Assembly: GCA_023426375.1 (NCBI GenBank)
Contig: JAFAAV010000083.1
Location: 1-5,434, forward strand
DNA from: Actinomycetes bacterium
GTDB lineage: Bacteria; Actinomycetota; Actinomycetes; Actinomycetales; Micrococcaceae
Direction: 5' to 3'
Length of the DNA stretch: 5,434 nucleotides
The notes below the pieces were generated by a model that was given only the letters and a program-made list of their open reading frames with translations, ran no database searches and was not told the origin of the DNA. The translations under genes were made by a program, and so were the position numbers. Positions 1 to 5,380 of the stretch are shown piece after piece. Each line of letters starts with the position of its first letter. Position 1 is the stretch's first letter.

Positions 1-248
1 TTGACCGCGAGCGCTTCGTCCTCGTCGAGGGACAGTGGCGGCAGAACCTGTCCACGACGCAGCGCATAACCGCCGCCCTGGCCGGGTTCGGCGTCCACGG
101 TGTAGCCGAGATTTCGCAAGCGGTCGACGTCGCGGCGCAGCGTTCGCGGCGTGACCTCCAGTTCTTCCGCGAGTTCGGGCCCGGACCACACGACGCGGTG
201 GCCGAGCAAGCTCAGCAGTTTCAGAGCGCGCGAAGTCGGATCCGTCAC
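1..248 (-). CDS. YafY/WYL-type HTH transcriptional regulator, N-terminal part (C-terminus beyond left edge)
   Basis: The reverse strand encodes 82 residues from a GTG at 248, beginning MTDPTSRALKLLSLLGHRVV. The fragment is a winged helix-turn-helix of the HTH_11/DeoR-like type. Helix 1-2 is around residues 6-32, the recognition helix TPRTLRRDVDRLRNLGY is at 33-49, and the wing GQGGGYALRRG is at 57-67. The PPLSLDEDEALAV that follows is the usual linker into a WYL ligand-sensing domain, which would lie off the left edge. Proteins of this layout are cytoplasmic, dimeric DNA-binding regulators of about 230-330 residues and often control an adjacent gene. No strong Shine-Dalgarno precedes the GTG, so the start is probable rather than certain and a leaderless start is possible. 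The gene diverges from the DinB-like gene, with a palindrome between them. The ligand and target are unknown. An ordinary DeoR-like regulator without a WYL domain cannot be excluded. Confidence 0.85.
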   Translation of the reverse strand, partial: MTDPTSRALKLLSLLGHRVVWSGPELAEELEVTPRTLRRDVDRLRNLGYTVDAEPGQGGGYALRRGQVLPPLSLDEDEALAV

Positions 249-262
249 GCACCCAGTGTGAC

Positions 263-283
263 TGCGGACAGGATCTGACCGCA
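263..283. promoter_or_regulatory. Operator-like palindrome between divergent regulator and DinB gene
   Basis: TGCGGACAG (263-271) and CTGACCGCA (275-283) form an inverted repeat with 9-bp arms, 8 of 9 positions matching, and a 3-bp centre. It lies 15 bp upstream of the regulator GTG and 55 bp upstream of the preferred DinB start. That is where an autoregulatory operator controlling both genes would be expected. No clear consensus promoter hexamers are visible around it: CTGACC at 275-280 with TAGTCC at 297-302 is only a weak match. Function is inferred from symmetry and position. Confidence 0.45.
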
Positions 284-337
284 ATGGGGTGCACGGTAGT
301 CCCATCAGTAGGTGAAGTACTCGAGAGAGGCAAGATC

Positions 338-901
338 ATGGGATTCCTAACTCCCCAAGCACACGGTGAGAAAGACGTTCTGATCACCAACGTCCTGTAT
401 CACCTCGCGCAAGTGCGCACCACCGTTCACGGGCTCACCAATGAGCAGGCGCATTCGGTGCCGTCCGCATCGTCACTGAATCTCACGGGGTTGTTGCGGC
501 ACTGCGCGCTCGTGGCCGCGGGATGGACGAACATGGCCGCGCAGCAAACCAACGTGCCGGATGTCCCGGAATACATCGGCGAAGACATGTACATGGAGGA
601 TTGCGTGGCCCACCCCGCCACGCTGGAGGAGACGCTCGAGTTCTTTGATCGCTGCGTGTCTTACGCATCCGAGCAGATGGAGTCCATCACCGACTTAGGC
701 GCACCCATGCCCGTCCCGGACGCGCCGTGGTACCCGCCCGAGCTCGAATCATGGGAGGCACGTTGGGTGTTGACCCACATCATCGGTGAACTCGCGCGCC
801 ACGTGGGGCACGCGGACATCATCCGAGAGTCGATCGACGGCAAGGGTTCCTACGAGCTCAACGACCTGGCAGACGGGTTGGATCCGAATCGGGAATGGTG
901 A
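338..901 (+). CDS. DinB/DUF664 family protein (possible mycothiol-dependent enzyme)
   Basis: This is a 187-residue protein. The start at 338 is chosen because GAGAGAGG lies just upstream at good spacing and because family homology begins here. An in-frame ATG at 284 would add 18 unconserved residues and has no ribosome binding site. The predicted fold is the four-helix bundle of the DinB superfamily. LLRHCALVAAGW (residues 52-63) supplies H55. The C-terminal helix has the DUF664 hallmark HIIGELARHVGHADIIRE (147-164), with E151 and H155. The H...E-x3-H arrangement matches the zinc ligands I recall for the actinobacterial mycothiol-dependent maleylpyruvate isomerase. Members are cytoplasmic metalloproteins acting as thiol-dependent transferases or isomerases, many without a known substrate. 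The name DinB does not imply the DNA polymerase. The divergent WYL-type regulator probably controls it. Family assignment is solid; the substrate is unknown. Confidence 0.88.
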   Translation: MGFLTPQAHGEKDVLITNVLYHLAQVRTTVHGLTNEQAHSVPSASSLNLTGLLRHCALVAAGWTNMAAQQTNVPDVPEYIGEDMYMEDCVAHPATLEETLEFFDRCVSYASEQMESITDLGAPMPVPDAPWYPPELESWEARWVLTHIIGELARHVGHADIIRESIDGKGSYELNDLADGLDPNREW

Positions 902-908
902 GTATTGG

Positions 909-934
909 CCCGGCCGGGAGGTGCAAGCTCCTGA
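909..934. terminator. GC-rich inverted repeats between convergent genes (possible weak terminator)
   Basis: The 38-bp gap between the convergent stop codons holds a perfect 10-bp palindrome, CCCGGCCGGG (909-918). It overlaps a small hairpin, GGAG-gtgcaag-CTCC (917-931). There is no T-run on either side, so this is not a standard intrinsic terminator. Because the two genes converge here, it may still slow or end transcription from both directions. Confidence 0.22.
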
Positions 935-939
935 GGGAA

Positions 940-1311
940 TTAGTCCAGGGCCTTGAGCCGCACGGCGGACCATTCTTCGGAAATGGCCACGTTGGCGTTG
1001 AGCGTCCAGTTCAACTCATTCACGCGGGCCCAGATGGTGTCCCGGTTGATGTCTGAACGACCACCCTTGAGGTAGCCGATCCACGCGGCGCGGGTACCCC
1101 GGAGGTCTTCGAGATTCGCTTCCAGCAAGTCATCCAGATTGGCGCGGCTCATGGCAAAGAGCACCGCGACGTCCGCATTGTCAGTGTGCTCCACGTACGC
1201 CGCGTCTTCCGGCAGCGGGTCCAGGAGGTCACGGGTTTCCGGAGTGTCTCCGGCCTTATAGACGGACGAACCGGGCTTGATCAACAGCTTTTCCGCGGGG
1301 GTCTTAGGCAT
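940..1311 (-). CDS. DUF3052-like small protein of unknown function
   Basis: A 123-residue soluble protein with no signal peptide or membrane segment. The ATG at 1311 is preceded by AGGA seven bases upstream, which supports the start. It opens with TPAEKLLIKPGSSVY (residues 4-18). A Rossmann-like strand-helix unit follows, ADVAVLFAMSRANLDDLL (46-63). Next come WIGYLKGGRSDINRDTIW (77-94) and a C-terminal VAISEEWSAVRLK (108-120). This order (KL-IKPG opening, 'DVAVLF', a W-x-x-Y/P-K-G segment, and a terminal WSAxRL) is what I recall of DUF3052-type proteins, which are common in actinobacteria and have no assigned activity. It begins 28 bp downstream of the deaminase stop on the same strand, so it is likely co-transcribed with it. 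Whether it assists the deaminase is unknown. The DUF label is from memory. Confidence 0.8.
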   Translation of the reverse strand: MPKTPAEKLLIKPGSSVYKAGDTPETRDLLDPLPEDAAYVEHTDNADVAVLFAMSRANLDDLLEANLEDLRGTRAAWIGYLKGGRSDINRDTIWARVNELNWTLNANVAISEEWSAVRLKALD

Positions 1312-1339
1312 GGGTTCATCCTAGAACCGGGTCACGAAA

Positions 1340-2743
1340 TTAGTCCCGCATCAAGAGCTGCGCCTGCTCACTTTGCCGCGCGATGACGCGCTCAAGATCG
1401 ACACCCGGCAGGGCGCCGTCCTCGACGACCCAGCGACCGTCCAGCATGACCCGATCCGCCCGGTGCGCGCCGCACAGCACCAAGGATGCGACGGGATCGT
1501 GGGACCCCGCGAACCGCAACTCGTCGCGCGTGAACATGGCGATGTCCGCACGAGCTCCGGGTTCCAGCACACCAATGTTGTCCCAGCCCAACGCTCCTGC
1601 GGACCCTCTCGTGGCCCAGTTCAGGGCCCGTGCCACGGGCACCCGCGCAGGCCCGGCGGACAACCGTTGTATGTTCAGGGCTGCGCGGACTTCCTCGATC
1701 ATGTTGGAGCCGTCATTGGACGCGGATCCGTCCACGCCCAGTCCCACGGGGGAACCGGCTTCCTCGAGTTCCAGGGCTCGACACGTCCCCGATCCCAACC
1801 GCATGTTCGACGTCGCGCAGTGGGCAACGCCCACTCCCGCCGCCCCCAAGCGTGCGATTTCGGAGTCATCCAGATGGATCGCGTGCCCGAGCCAGGTACG
1901 CGAGCTGAGCCAGCCCACGGACTCCAGATAGTCCACCGTGCGCAAGCCGAATCGTTCGCGGCAGAAGTCTTCTTCGTCAATGGTTTCGGCCAGGTGCGTG
2001 TGCAGCCCCACGTCCAGGTCGGTGGCCAACGCTGTGGTGTCCCGCATGAGTTCCCGGGTGACGGAGAACGGCGAGCACGGCGCCAAGGCAACCCGAATTC
2101 TGGCATCCTCCCCGCGCTGGTGGTACTTCTCCACGACCCGTTGGGAATCGGCCAGGATGGTGTCGTGATCCTGCACCGTGGACTGGGGCGGCAGGCCGCC
2201 GTCGTCCTGGCCCAGTGACATGGATCCGCGGGTGATCATGGCGCGGGCGCCCAAGCGTTGCACCACGTCAACCTCGATATCCACGGACTCCTCCATGCCC
2301 GCGGGGAACACGTAGTGGTGGTCAGCCGCCGTGGTGCACCCGGACAACAACAGTTCGGCCACCGCCACGGTCACGGCGGACTCCAAAGCTTCCGGGGTGA
2401 GCCGCGCCCACACTGGATAGAGACCCTGCAACCAGGGGAACAGTTCGGCATCCGCCACCGGCGCCCAAGCGCGTGTGAGCGTTTGGTAGAAGTGGTGATG
2501 CGTGTTGATCAGGCCGGGCAGCACCACGTGAGCGGTGGCGTCGAAAACCTTGTCGTACCGCGCCGGTTCCGCTCCCGTGCCCACGATCTCCGTGATGACC
2601 CCGGTGCCGGTGTCCACCACCAGGCCGCGGCTGGCGTCGAGATTGTTGCGAGAGGACGTGTGGATTCCGGCGGGGTCCTTGACCCAGAGCAGGCTGCCGT
2701 TCCGCTGCGGAATGGCTCCTCGTGTAGGACGTTCGGTCGTCAT
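1340..2743 (-). CDS. 8-oxoguanine deaminase (amidohydrolase superfamily)
   Basis: A 467-residue cytoplasmic metal-dependent hydrolase, close to the usual 450-460. The ATG at 2743 has AAAGGTG six bases upstream. The open frame continues 70 codons further but has no homology there. It is an ATZ/TRZ-like amidohydrolase barrel. The N-terminal small domain leads into the metal site VLPGLINTHHHFYQTLTR (residues 74-91), with H82 and H84 as ligands. Next are HTHLAET (248-254; H250 ligand, E253 acid/base), GHAIHLDD (286-293) and LGVDGSASND (335-344; D338 ligand). The HHH-F-Y-Q-x-L-T-R and VDGSASND segments are typical of the group related to Pseudomonas Pa0142, which deaminates 8-oxoguanine to urate and ammonia. 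It is divergent from an NCS2 permease and guanine deaminase, which fits purine breakdown. Alternatives are guanine, isocytosine or triazine deamination by a relative. Confidence 0.85.
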   Translation of the reverse strand: MTTERPTRGAIPQRNGSLLWVKDPAGIHTSSRNNLDASRGLVVDTGTGVITEIVGTGAEPARYDKVFDATAHVVLPGLINTHHHFYQTLTRAWAPVADAELFPWLQGLYPVWARLTPEALESAVTVAVAELLLSGCTTAADHHYVFPAGMEESVDIEVDVVQRLGARAMITRGSMSLGQDDGGLPPQSTVQDHDTILADSQRVVEKYHQRGEDARIRVALAPCSPFSVTRELMRDTTALATDLDVGLHTHLAETIDEEDFCRERFGLRTVDYLESVGWLSSRTWLGHAIHLDDSEIARLGAAGVGVAHCATSNMRLGSGTCRALELEEAGSPVGLGVDGSASNDGSNMIEEVRAALNIQRLSAGPARVPVARALNWATRGSAGALGWDNIGVLEPGARADIAMFTRDELRFAGSHDPVASLVLCGAHRADRVMLDGRWVVEDGALPGVDLERVIARQSEQAQLLMRD

Positions 2744-2823
2744 GGCGCACCTTTCCGGGCGACTACCATCACCCGCGATGAACTCGGCATGCCACCGAGC
2801 CGGCTCAGTGTTCCTGTCTGCCG

Positions 2824-2853
2824 ATCCAGGTGCCGCGGTATCGCGGAGGTCAA
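2824..2853 (-). promoter_or_regulatory. Possible deaminase promoter with embedded palindrome
   Basis: On the minus strand TTGACC (2853-2848) is a good -35 match. CTGGAT (2829-2824), 18 bp downstream, is only a weak -10. The spacer contains a perfect inverted repeat, CCGCG-gtat-CGCGG (2833-2846), where a repressor would block polymerase. The site is about 80 bp upstream of the deaminase start. The -10 is poor, so the promoter call is tentative; the palindrome itself is certain. Confidence 0.25.
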
Positions 2854-2942
2854 CGCCGCACGAGCCAGCGTTCGGAGAACTACCGGCCGCGCGCTTTTTC
2901 ATATGCCGGAAACCATAATTAATATTCTGGAAATAAAAAGTG

Positions 2943-2972
2943 TTGCAGGTCACAGTCTTACAAGGCTACGCT
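2943..2972 (+). promoter_or_regulatory. Probable permease-guaD promoter
   Basis: TTGCAG (2943-2948) and TACGCT (2967-2972) are spaced by 18 bp and fit an actinobacterial housekeeping promoter (TTGxxx, TAxxxT). The AT-rich segment directly upstream could act as an UP-like element. Transcription would start near 2979 and give a leader of about 160 nt before the permease GTG. Assigned by eye from consensus only. Confidence 0.4.
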
Positions 2973-2983
2973 CAACATCACAA

Positions 2984-2995
2984 CCGCCACGGCGG
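2984..2995. promoter_or_regulatory. Operator-like palindrome just downstream of the putative permease promoter
   Basis: CCGCC-AC-GGCGG has perfect 5-bp arms around a 2-bp centre. The centre is too short for a good RNA hairpin, so a protein-binding site is the more natural reading. It would fall at about +6 to +17 of the predicted transcript, a usual position for a repressor. In GC-rich DNA such a repeat can occur by chance. Confidence 0.25.
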
Positions 2996-3078
2996 GTCCT
3001 CTCAGGACTATCTACCGGGCACGAATCCAGTACACCGCGAGCCGCAAGGCGAGTACATGGACCCGTGTATTCCGGGTC
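2996..3078 (+). ncRNA. Potential structured 5' leader of the permease mRNA
   Basis: Three consecutive foldable elements are visible. The first is GTCCT-ctc-AGGAC (2996-3008). The second is a longer stem in which TCCAGTAC (3026-3033) pairs with GTACaTGGA (3053-3061), with one bulged A. Inside it is a short stem, GCC-GCAA-GGC (3041-3050), flanked on both strands by GA, so tandem G-A pairs can form; the inner loop is of GNRA type. The third is GACCCG-tgtattc-CGGGTC (3060-3065 with 3073-3078), which shares two bases with the second and so partly competes with it. No known riboswitch class is recognised. The structure is drawn by hand and not supported by covariation. Confidence 0.3.
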
Positions 3079-3139
3079 TCGTGCGCTTTGCGGGCTACCT
3101 CAGCACCGACAAGCCGAACCCCGTGATCCGGAGAGCATC

Positions 3140-4705
3140 GTGAAAAAGCGACCTGCATCAGCCGCCACCACCCCACAGCGCCCCGAGGACGAGTACCTGG
3201 GCATCGGACGGTCCCTGGCCTACGGCCTACAACACGTCCTGACCATGTACGGCGGCGTGATCGCGGTGCCGCTGATCATCGGAACCGCCGCCGGCCTGGA
3301 CGCTACCGAGACCGGCATCCTGGTGGCGGCAGCCCTGTTCATCGGTGGCCTGGCCACCATCCTGCAGAGCATCGGTGTTCCGTTCCTGGGTGCGCAGTTG
3401 CCGTTGGTGCAGGGTGTGTCCTTCGCGGGCGTGGCCACCATGTTGACCATCCTGCAGGGGACACCCGGCGAGGAAGGACTCCGCGTCATCTTCGGCGCGG
3501 TACTGGTCGCTTCAGCGCTCGGGTTCATCCTGGCGCCGTTCTTCGCGAAGATCATCCGGTTCTTTCCACCGGTCGTGTCCGGTGTGGTCATCACGACCAT
3601 TGGCGTGACGCTGATGCCCGTGGCCGCGGGCTGGTCCCTGGGTCCCGAGGGCGATCCGACCCACGGGTCGGTGGCCAATATCGGTCTGGCCGCGTTCACC
3701 CTCTTGATGGTGCTCTTGCTCTCCAAGGTTGGTTCGGCGGCGATCTCACGCTTGTCCATCCTGCTGGCCATCGTGATCGGCACGATCGCGGCAGCCCTGT
3801 TGGGTCGCGCCAACTTCTCCGGCGTGGGCGAAGGTCCCGTAATCGGTTTCCCGACCCCCTTTGAATTCGGAGCGCCGCTGTTCGTCGCCTCCGCCATTCT
3901 GGGCATGTTCATCGTGATCATCGTGACGATGACCGAGACCACCGCGGACATCGTGGCCGTGGGTGAAATCGCCGAGACCGGTGTGGATTCCAAGCGCATC
4001 GCCAACGGTTTGCGCGCGGACATGCTGTCCTCCACGGTGGCTCCGCTGTTCAACACGTTCACCCAAACCGCGTTCGCCCAAAACGTGGGTCTGGTGGCGA
4101 TCACCGGCATCCGCAGCCGCTTCGTCGTGGCCGGAGCCGGCGTGATCATGGTGGTGCTGGGACTGCTGCCCGTGCTCGGACGCGTGGTGGCTGCCGTGCC
4201 CTCTCCCGTGCTGGGTGGTGCGGGCATCGTGCTGTTCGGGACCGTGGCGGCGTCGGGAATCCGCACTCTGGCCGGCGTCGACTACCGGTCGGGCCTCAAT
4301 CTGATCGTCGTGGCCGTGTCGATGGCCATGGGCCTGATCCCCGTGGTTTCGCCGACGTTCTACGAACAGTTCCCGGCAGGGGTCCAAGTGGTTCTGGGCT
4401 CCGGCATCAGTGCCGCGGCGCTCACGGCCGTGCTGCTCAACATCCTGTTCAACGAGCTCACTTTTGGCTCGCGCCCCGGCTCCTCCACCTTTGCCGCGTA
4501 CCCGCCGCGTGTGTTCCCCAAGTCCATGCTCCGGGGACTCCAGGAAGGGGACACCTTGGTCAACGGGCGCCTGATCGGCGCGGACGGCCAGGAGATCGCC
4601 GTGGTCGATGACCACCTGGTCGACGAGGCACGACGCCGCGTGGAGGCCGGCGAGCTCACGGACACCGGCCAGATCCACCGGATCTACAAGAGCGATCCGC
4701 AGTAA
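3140..4705 (+). CDS. NCS2/NAT family xanthine/urate permease
   Basis: A 521-residue membrane transporter starting at GTG 3140, with GGAG six bases upstream; the frame upstream of this GTG has no homology. Hydrophobic segments run through residues about 23-440, consistent with the 14-segment NCS2 fold and proton symport in the cytoplasmic membrane. Family marks are GLQHVLTMYGG (29-39, segment 1), QLPLVQGVSFAG (86-97, segment 3), and TETTAD with E266 (265-270, segment 8). The NAT signature QNVGLVAITG (314-323, segment 10) follows NTFTQTAFA. The Q-N-x-G-x4-T-G form with upstream NTF...F-Q resembles the urate/xanthine carriers PucJ/PucK and UacT rather than uracil carriers. A hydrophilic C-terminal tail (about 452-521) makes it longer than UacT (about 480). 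It is followed after 43 bp by guaD, so it is likely co-transcribed. Substrate choice between xanthine, urate and guanine is inferred. Confidence 0.9.
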   Translation: MKKRPASAATTPQRPEDEYLGIGRSLAYGLQHVLTMYGGVIAVPLIIGTAAGLDATETGILVAAALFIGGLATILQSIGVPFLGAQLPLVQGVSFAGVATMLTILQGTPGEEGLRVIFGAVLVASALGFILAPFFAKIIRFFPPVVSGVVITTIGVTLMPVAAGWSLGPEGDPTHGSVANIGLAAFTLLMVLLLSKVGSAAISRLSILLAIVIGTIAAALLGRANFSGVGEGPVIGFPTPFEFGAPLFVASAILGMFIVIIVTMTETTADIVAVGEIAETGVDSKRIANGLRADMLSSTVAPLFNTFTQTAFAQNVGLVAITGIRSRFVVAGAGVIMVVLGLLPVLGRVVAAVPSPVLGGAGIVLFGTVAASGIRTLAGVDYRSGLNLIVVAVSMAMGLIPVVSPTFYEQFPAGVQVVLGSGISAAALTAVLLNILFNELTFGSRPGSSTFAAYPPRVFPKSMLRGLQEGDTLVNGRLIGADGQEIAVVDDHLVDEARRRVEAGELTDTGQIHRIYKSDPQ

Positions 4706-4748
4706 CTTTCCATCACCCCACCCACAACAACTCTCGAAGGTGAGCATC

Positions 4749-5261
4749 ATGACCCTGCTATCTTCCAACACATCAGCCCCGGACGACGCGACCGTGCAGA
4801 AACATCTGCAGACCGCCATCGAGGTGGCCGCGCAGAACGCATCCGTTGACGGTGGCCCGTTCGGAGCGGTGGTCGTCACCGCAGATGGCCAAGAGTTCAC
4901 GGCCGTCAACCGAGTAACCGCCGATCACGACCCCACCGCCCACGCCGAGGTCTGCGCCATCCGGGCCACATGCAAGGCCCTGGGCACGCATGACCTGTCC
5001 GGCGCGGTGCTCTACTCCAGTTGCGAGCCGTGCCCGATGTGCCTTTCGTCCTCCTTGTGGGCGCGGCTGGACGCGGTCTATTTCGCGGCCGATCGTCACG
5101 ACGCCGCCGACGGCGGTTTCGACGACGCCGTGTTCTACGAGTTCTTCACGGCCACCGAGGAAGTTCGCGACAAGCTAGTGCCGGTCCGGCATATCGCCGT
5201 CGACAATCGGCGAGCGCCTTTCGAGGCCTGGGCCGCGAACCCGGAGCGGGCTGAGTACTGA
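4749..5261 (+). CDS. guaD: Guanine deaminase (CDA fold)
   Basis: A 170-residue cytoplasmic zinc enzyme that hydrolyses guanine to xanthine and ammonia. The ATG at 4749 has GAAGGTG upstream at good spacing; an in-frame GTG at 4740 lies too close to that site. GGPFGAVVV (residues 35-43) starts the nucleobase-binding part. Zinc site and catalysis are TAHAEVCAIR (63-72; H65 ligand, E67 proton shuttle) and SSCEPCPMC (90-98; C95 and C98 ligands). DAADGGFDD (118-126) and the C-terminal PFEAWAANPERAEY (157-170) match, in place and character, the corresponding parts of Bacillus subtilis GuaD. That C-terminal tail is swapped between subunits of the dimer in GuaD and separates it from tRNA adenosine deaminases (TadA). 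The length equals the usual 155-170. It lies 43 bp after the permease, so probably in one transcript. The alternative, another nucleoside or triazine deaminase, is much less likely. Confidence 0.92.
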   Translation: MTLLSSNTSAPDDATVQKHLQTAIEVAAQNASVDGGPFGAVVVTADGQEFTAVNRVTADHDPTAHAEVCAIRATCKALGTHDLSGAVLYSSCEPCPMCLSSSLWARLDAVYFAADRHDAADGGFDDAVFYEFFTATEEVRDKLVPVRHIAVDNRRAPFEAWAANPERAEY

Positions 5262-5346
5262 CCCCCACTGATTTACCCCTTTTTTAGATCTGGACACTTC
5301 GCCACCAGTTGTACCGGGTGGGAAAAACAGAGGATCGCCGAACCTG

Positions 5347-5362
5347 CGGCCGACACCGGCCG
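5347..5362 (+). other. Small GC hairpin upstream of the next gene's ribosome binding site
   Basis: CGGCCG-acac-CGGCCG forms a 6-bp stem with a 4-base loop, ending 5 bp before GGAGG. As RNA it could affect initiation of the following gene. Each arm is itself a palindrome, so chance in GC-rich DNA is a real possibility. The rest of the 119-bp gap holds a T-run near 5280-5286 without an upstream stem and no clear promoter. Confidence 0.25.
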
Positions 5363-5380
5363 TGAACGGAGGCATCTGCA

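Larger units (their letters stand above)
2744..3139. other. Divergent intergenic region between deaminase and permease
   Basis: A 396-bp stretch without a convincing gene separates the two start codons. From left to right it holds the deaminase ribosome binding site (around 2750), a palindrome at 2833-2846 and a strikingly AT-rich segment at about 2893-2941. These are followed by a promoter-like pair facing the permease (2943-2972), a palindrome at 2984-2995, and three potential RNA hairpins between 2996 and 3078. The permease ribosome binding site is at 3130. The open frames crossing it are frame extensions without ribosome binding sites or recognisable protein content. Confidence 0.8.

Noticed and set aside
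284..337. Earlier start for the DinB-like protein
   Set aside because: No ribosome binding site precedes 284, and the ATG abuts the palindrome; the ATG at 338 has GAGAGAGG at good spacing.
1373..2218. Open frames on the plus strand opposite the 8-oxoguanine deaminase
   Set aside because: They are antisense shadows of a conserved gene, with low-complexity arginine/serine/proline-rich translations and no ribosome binding site.
2744..2953. Seventy-codon N-terminal extension of the deaminase
   Set aside because: It runs through the AT-rich intergenic DNA and shows no family similarity. The ATG at 2743 has a clear ribosome binding site.
2258..3139. Upstream in-frame extension of the permease (294 codons)
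   Set aside because: It overlaps the deaminase antisense and is not hydrophobic or similar to NCS2 N-termini. The GTG at 3140 has a good ribosome binding site and lies just before the conserved region.
2979..3139. Classical purine (guanine/adenine) riboswitch
   Set aside because: The conserved three-way junction sequences and the paired loop motifs of that class are not present; any structure here would be a different element.
2940..3143. Small open frame in the permease leader (possible leader peptide)
   Set aside because: Its start lies in the predicted promoter, no ribosome binding site is present, and the product resembles nothing recognisable.
3220..4909. Long open frames on the minus strand opposite the permease and guaD (348 and 387 codons)
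   Set aside because: They lie antisense to two well-recognised genes. Their compositions are biased (T/A/P/M-rich, and H/G/R/D-rich) as expected from mirrored GC-rich codons, and they show no recognisable domain.
5268..5290. Intrinsic terminator after guaD based on the T-run near 5280
   Set aside because: No stable stem precedes the T-run; the preceding bases are C-rich with only a direct ACTGA repeat.
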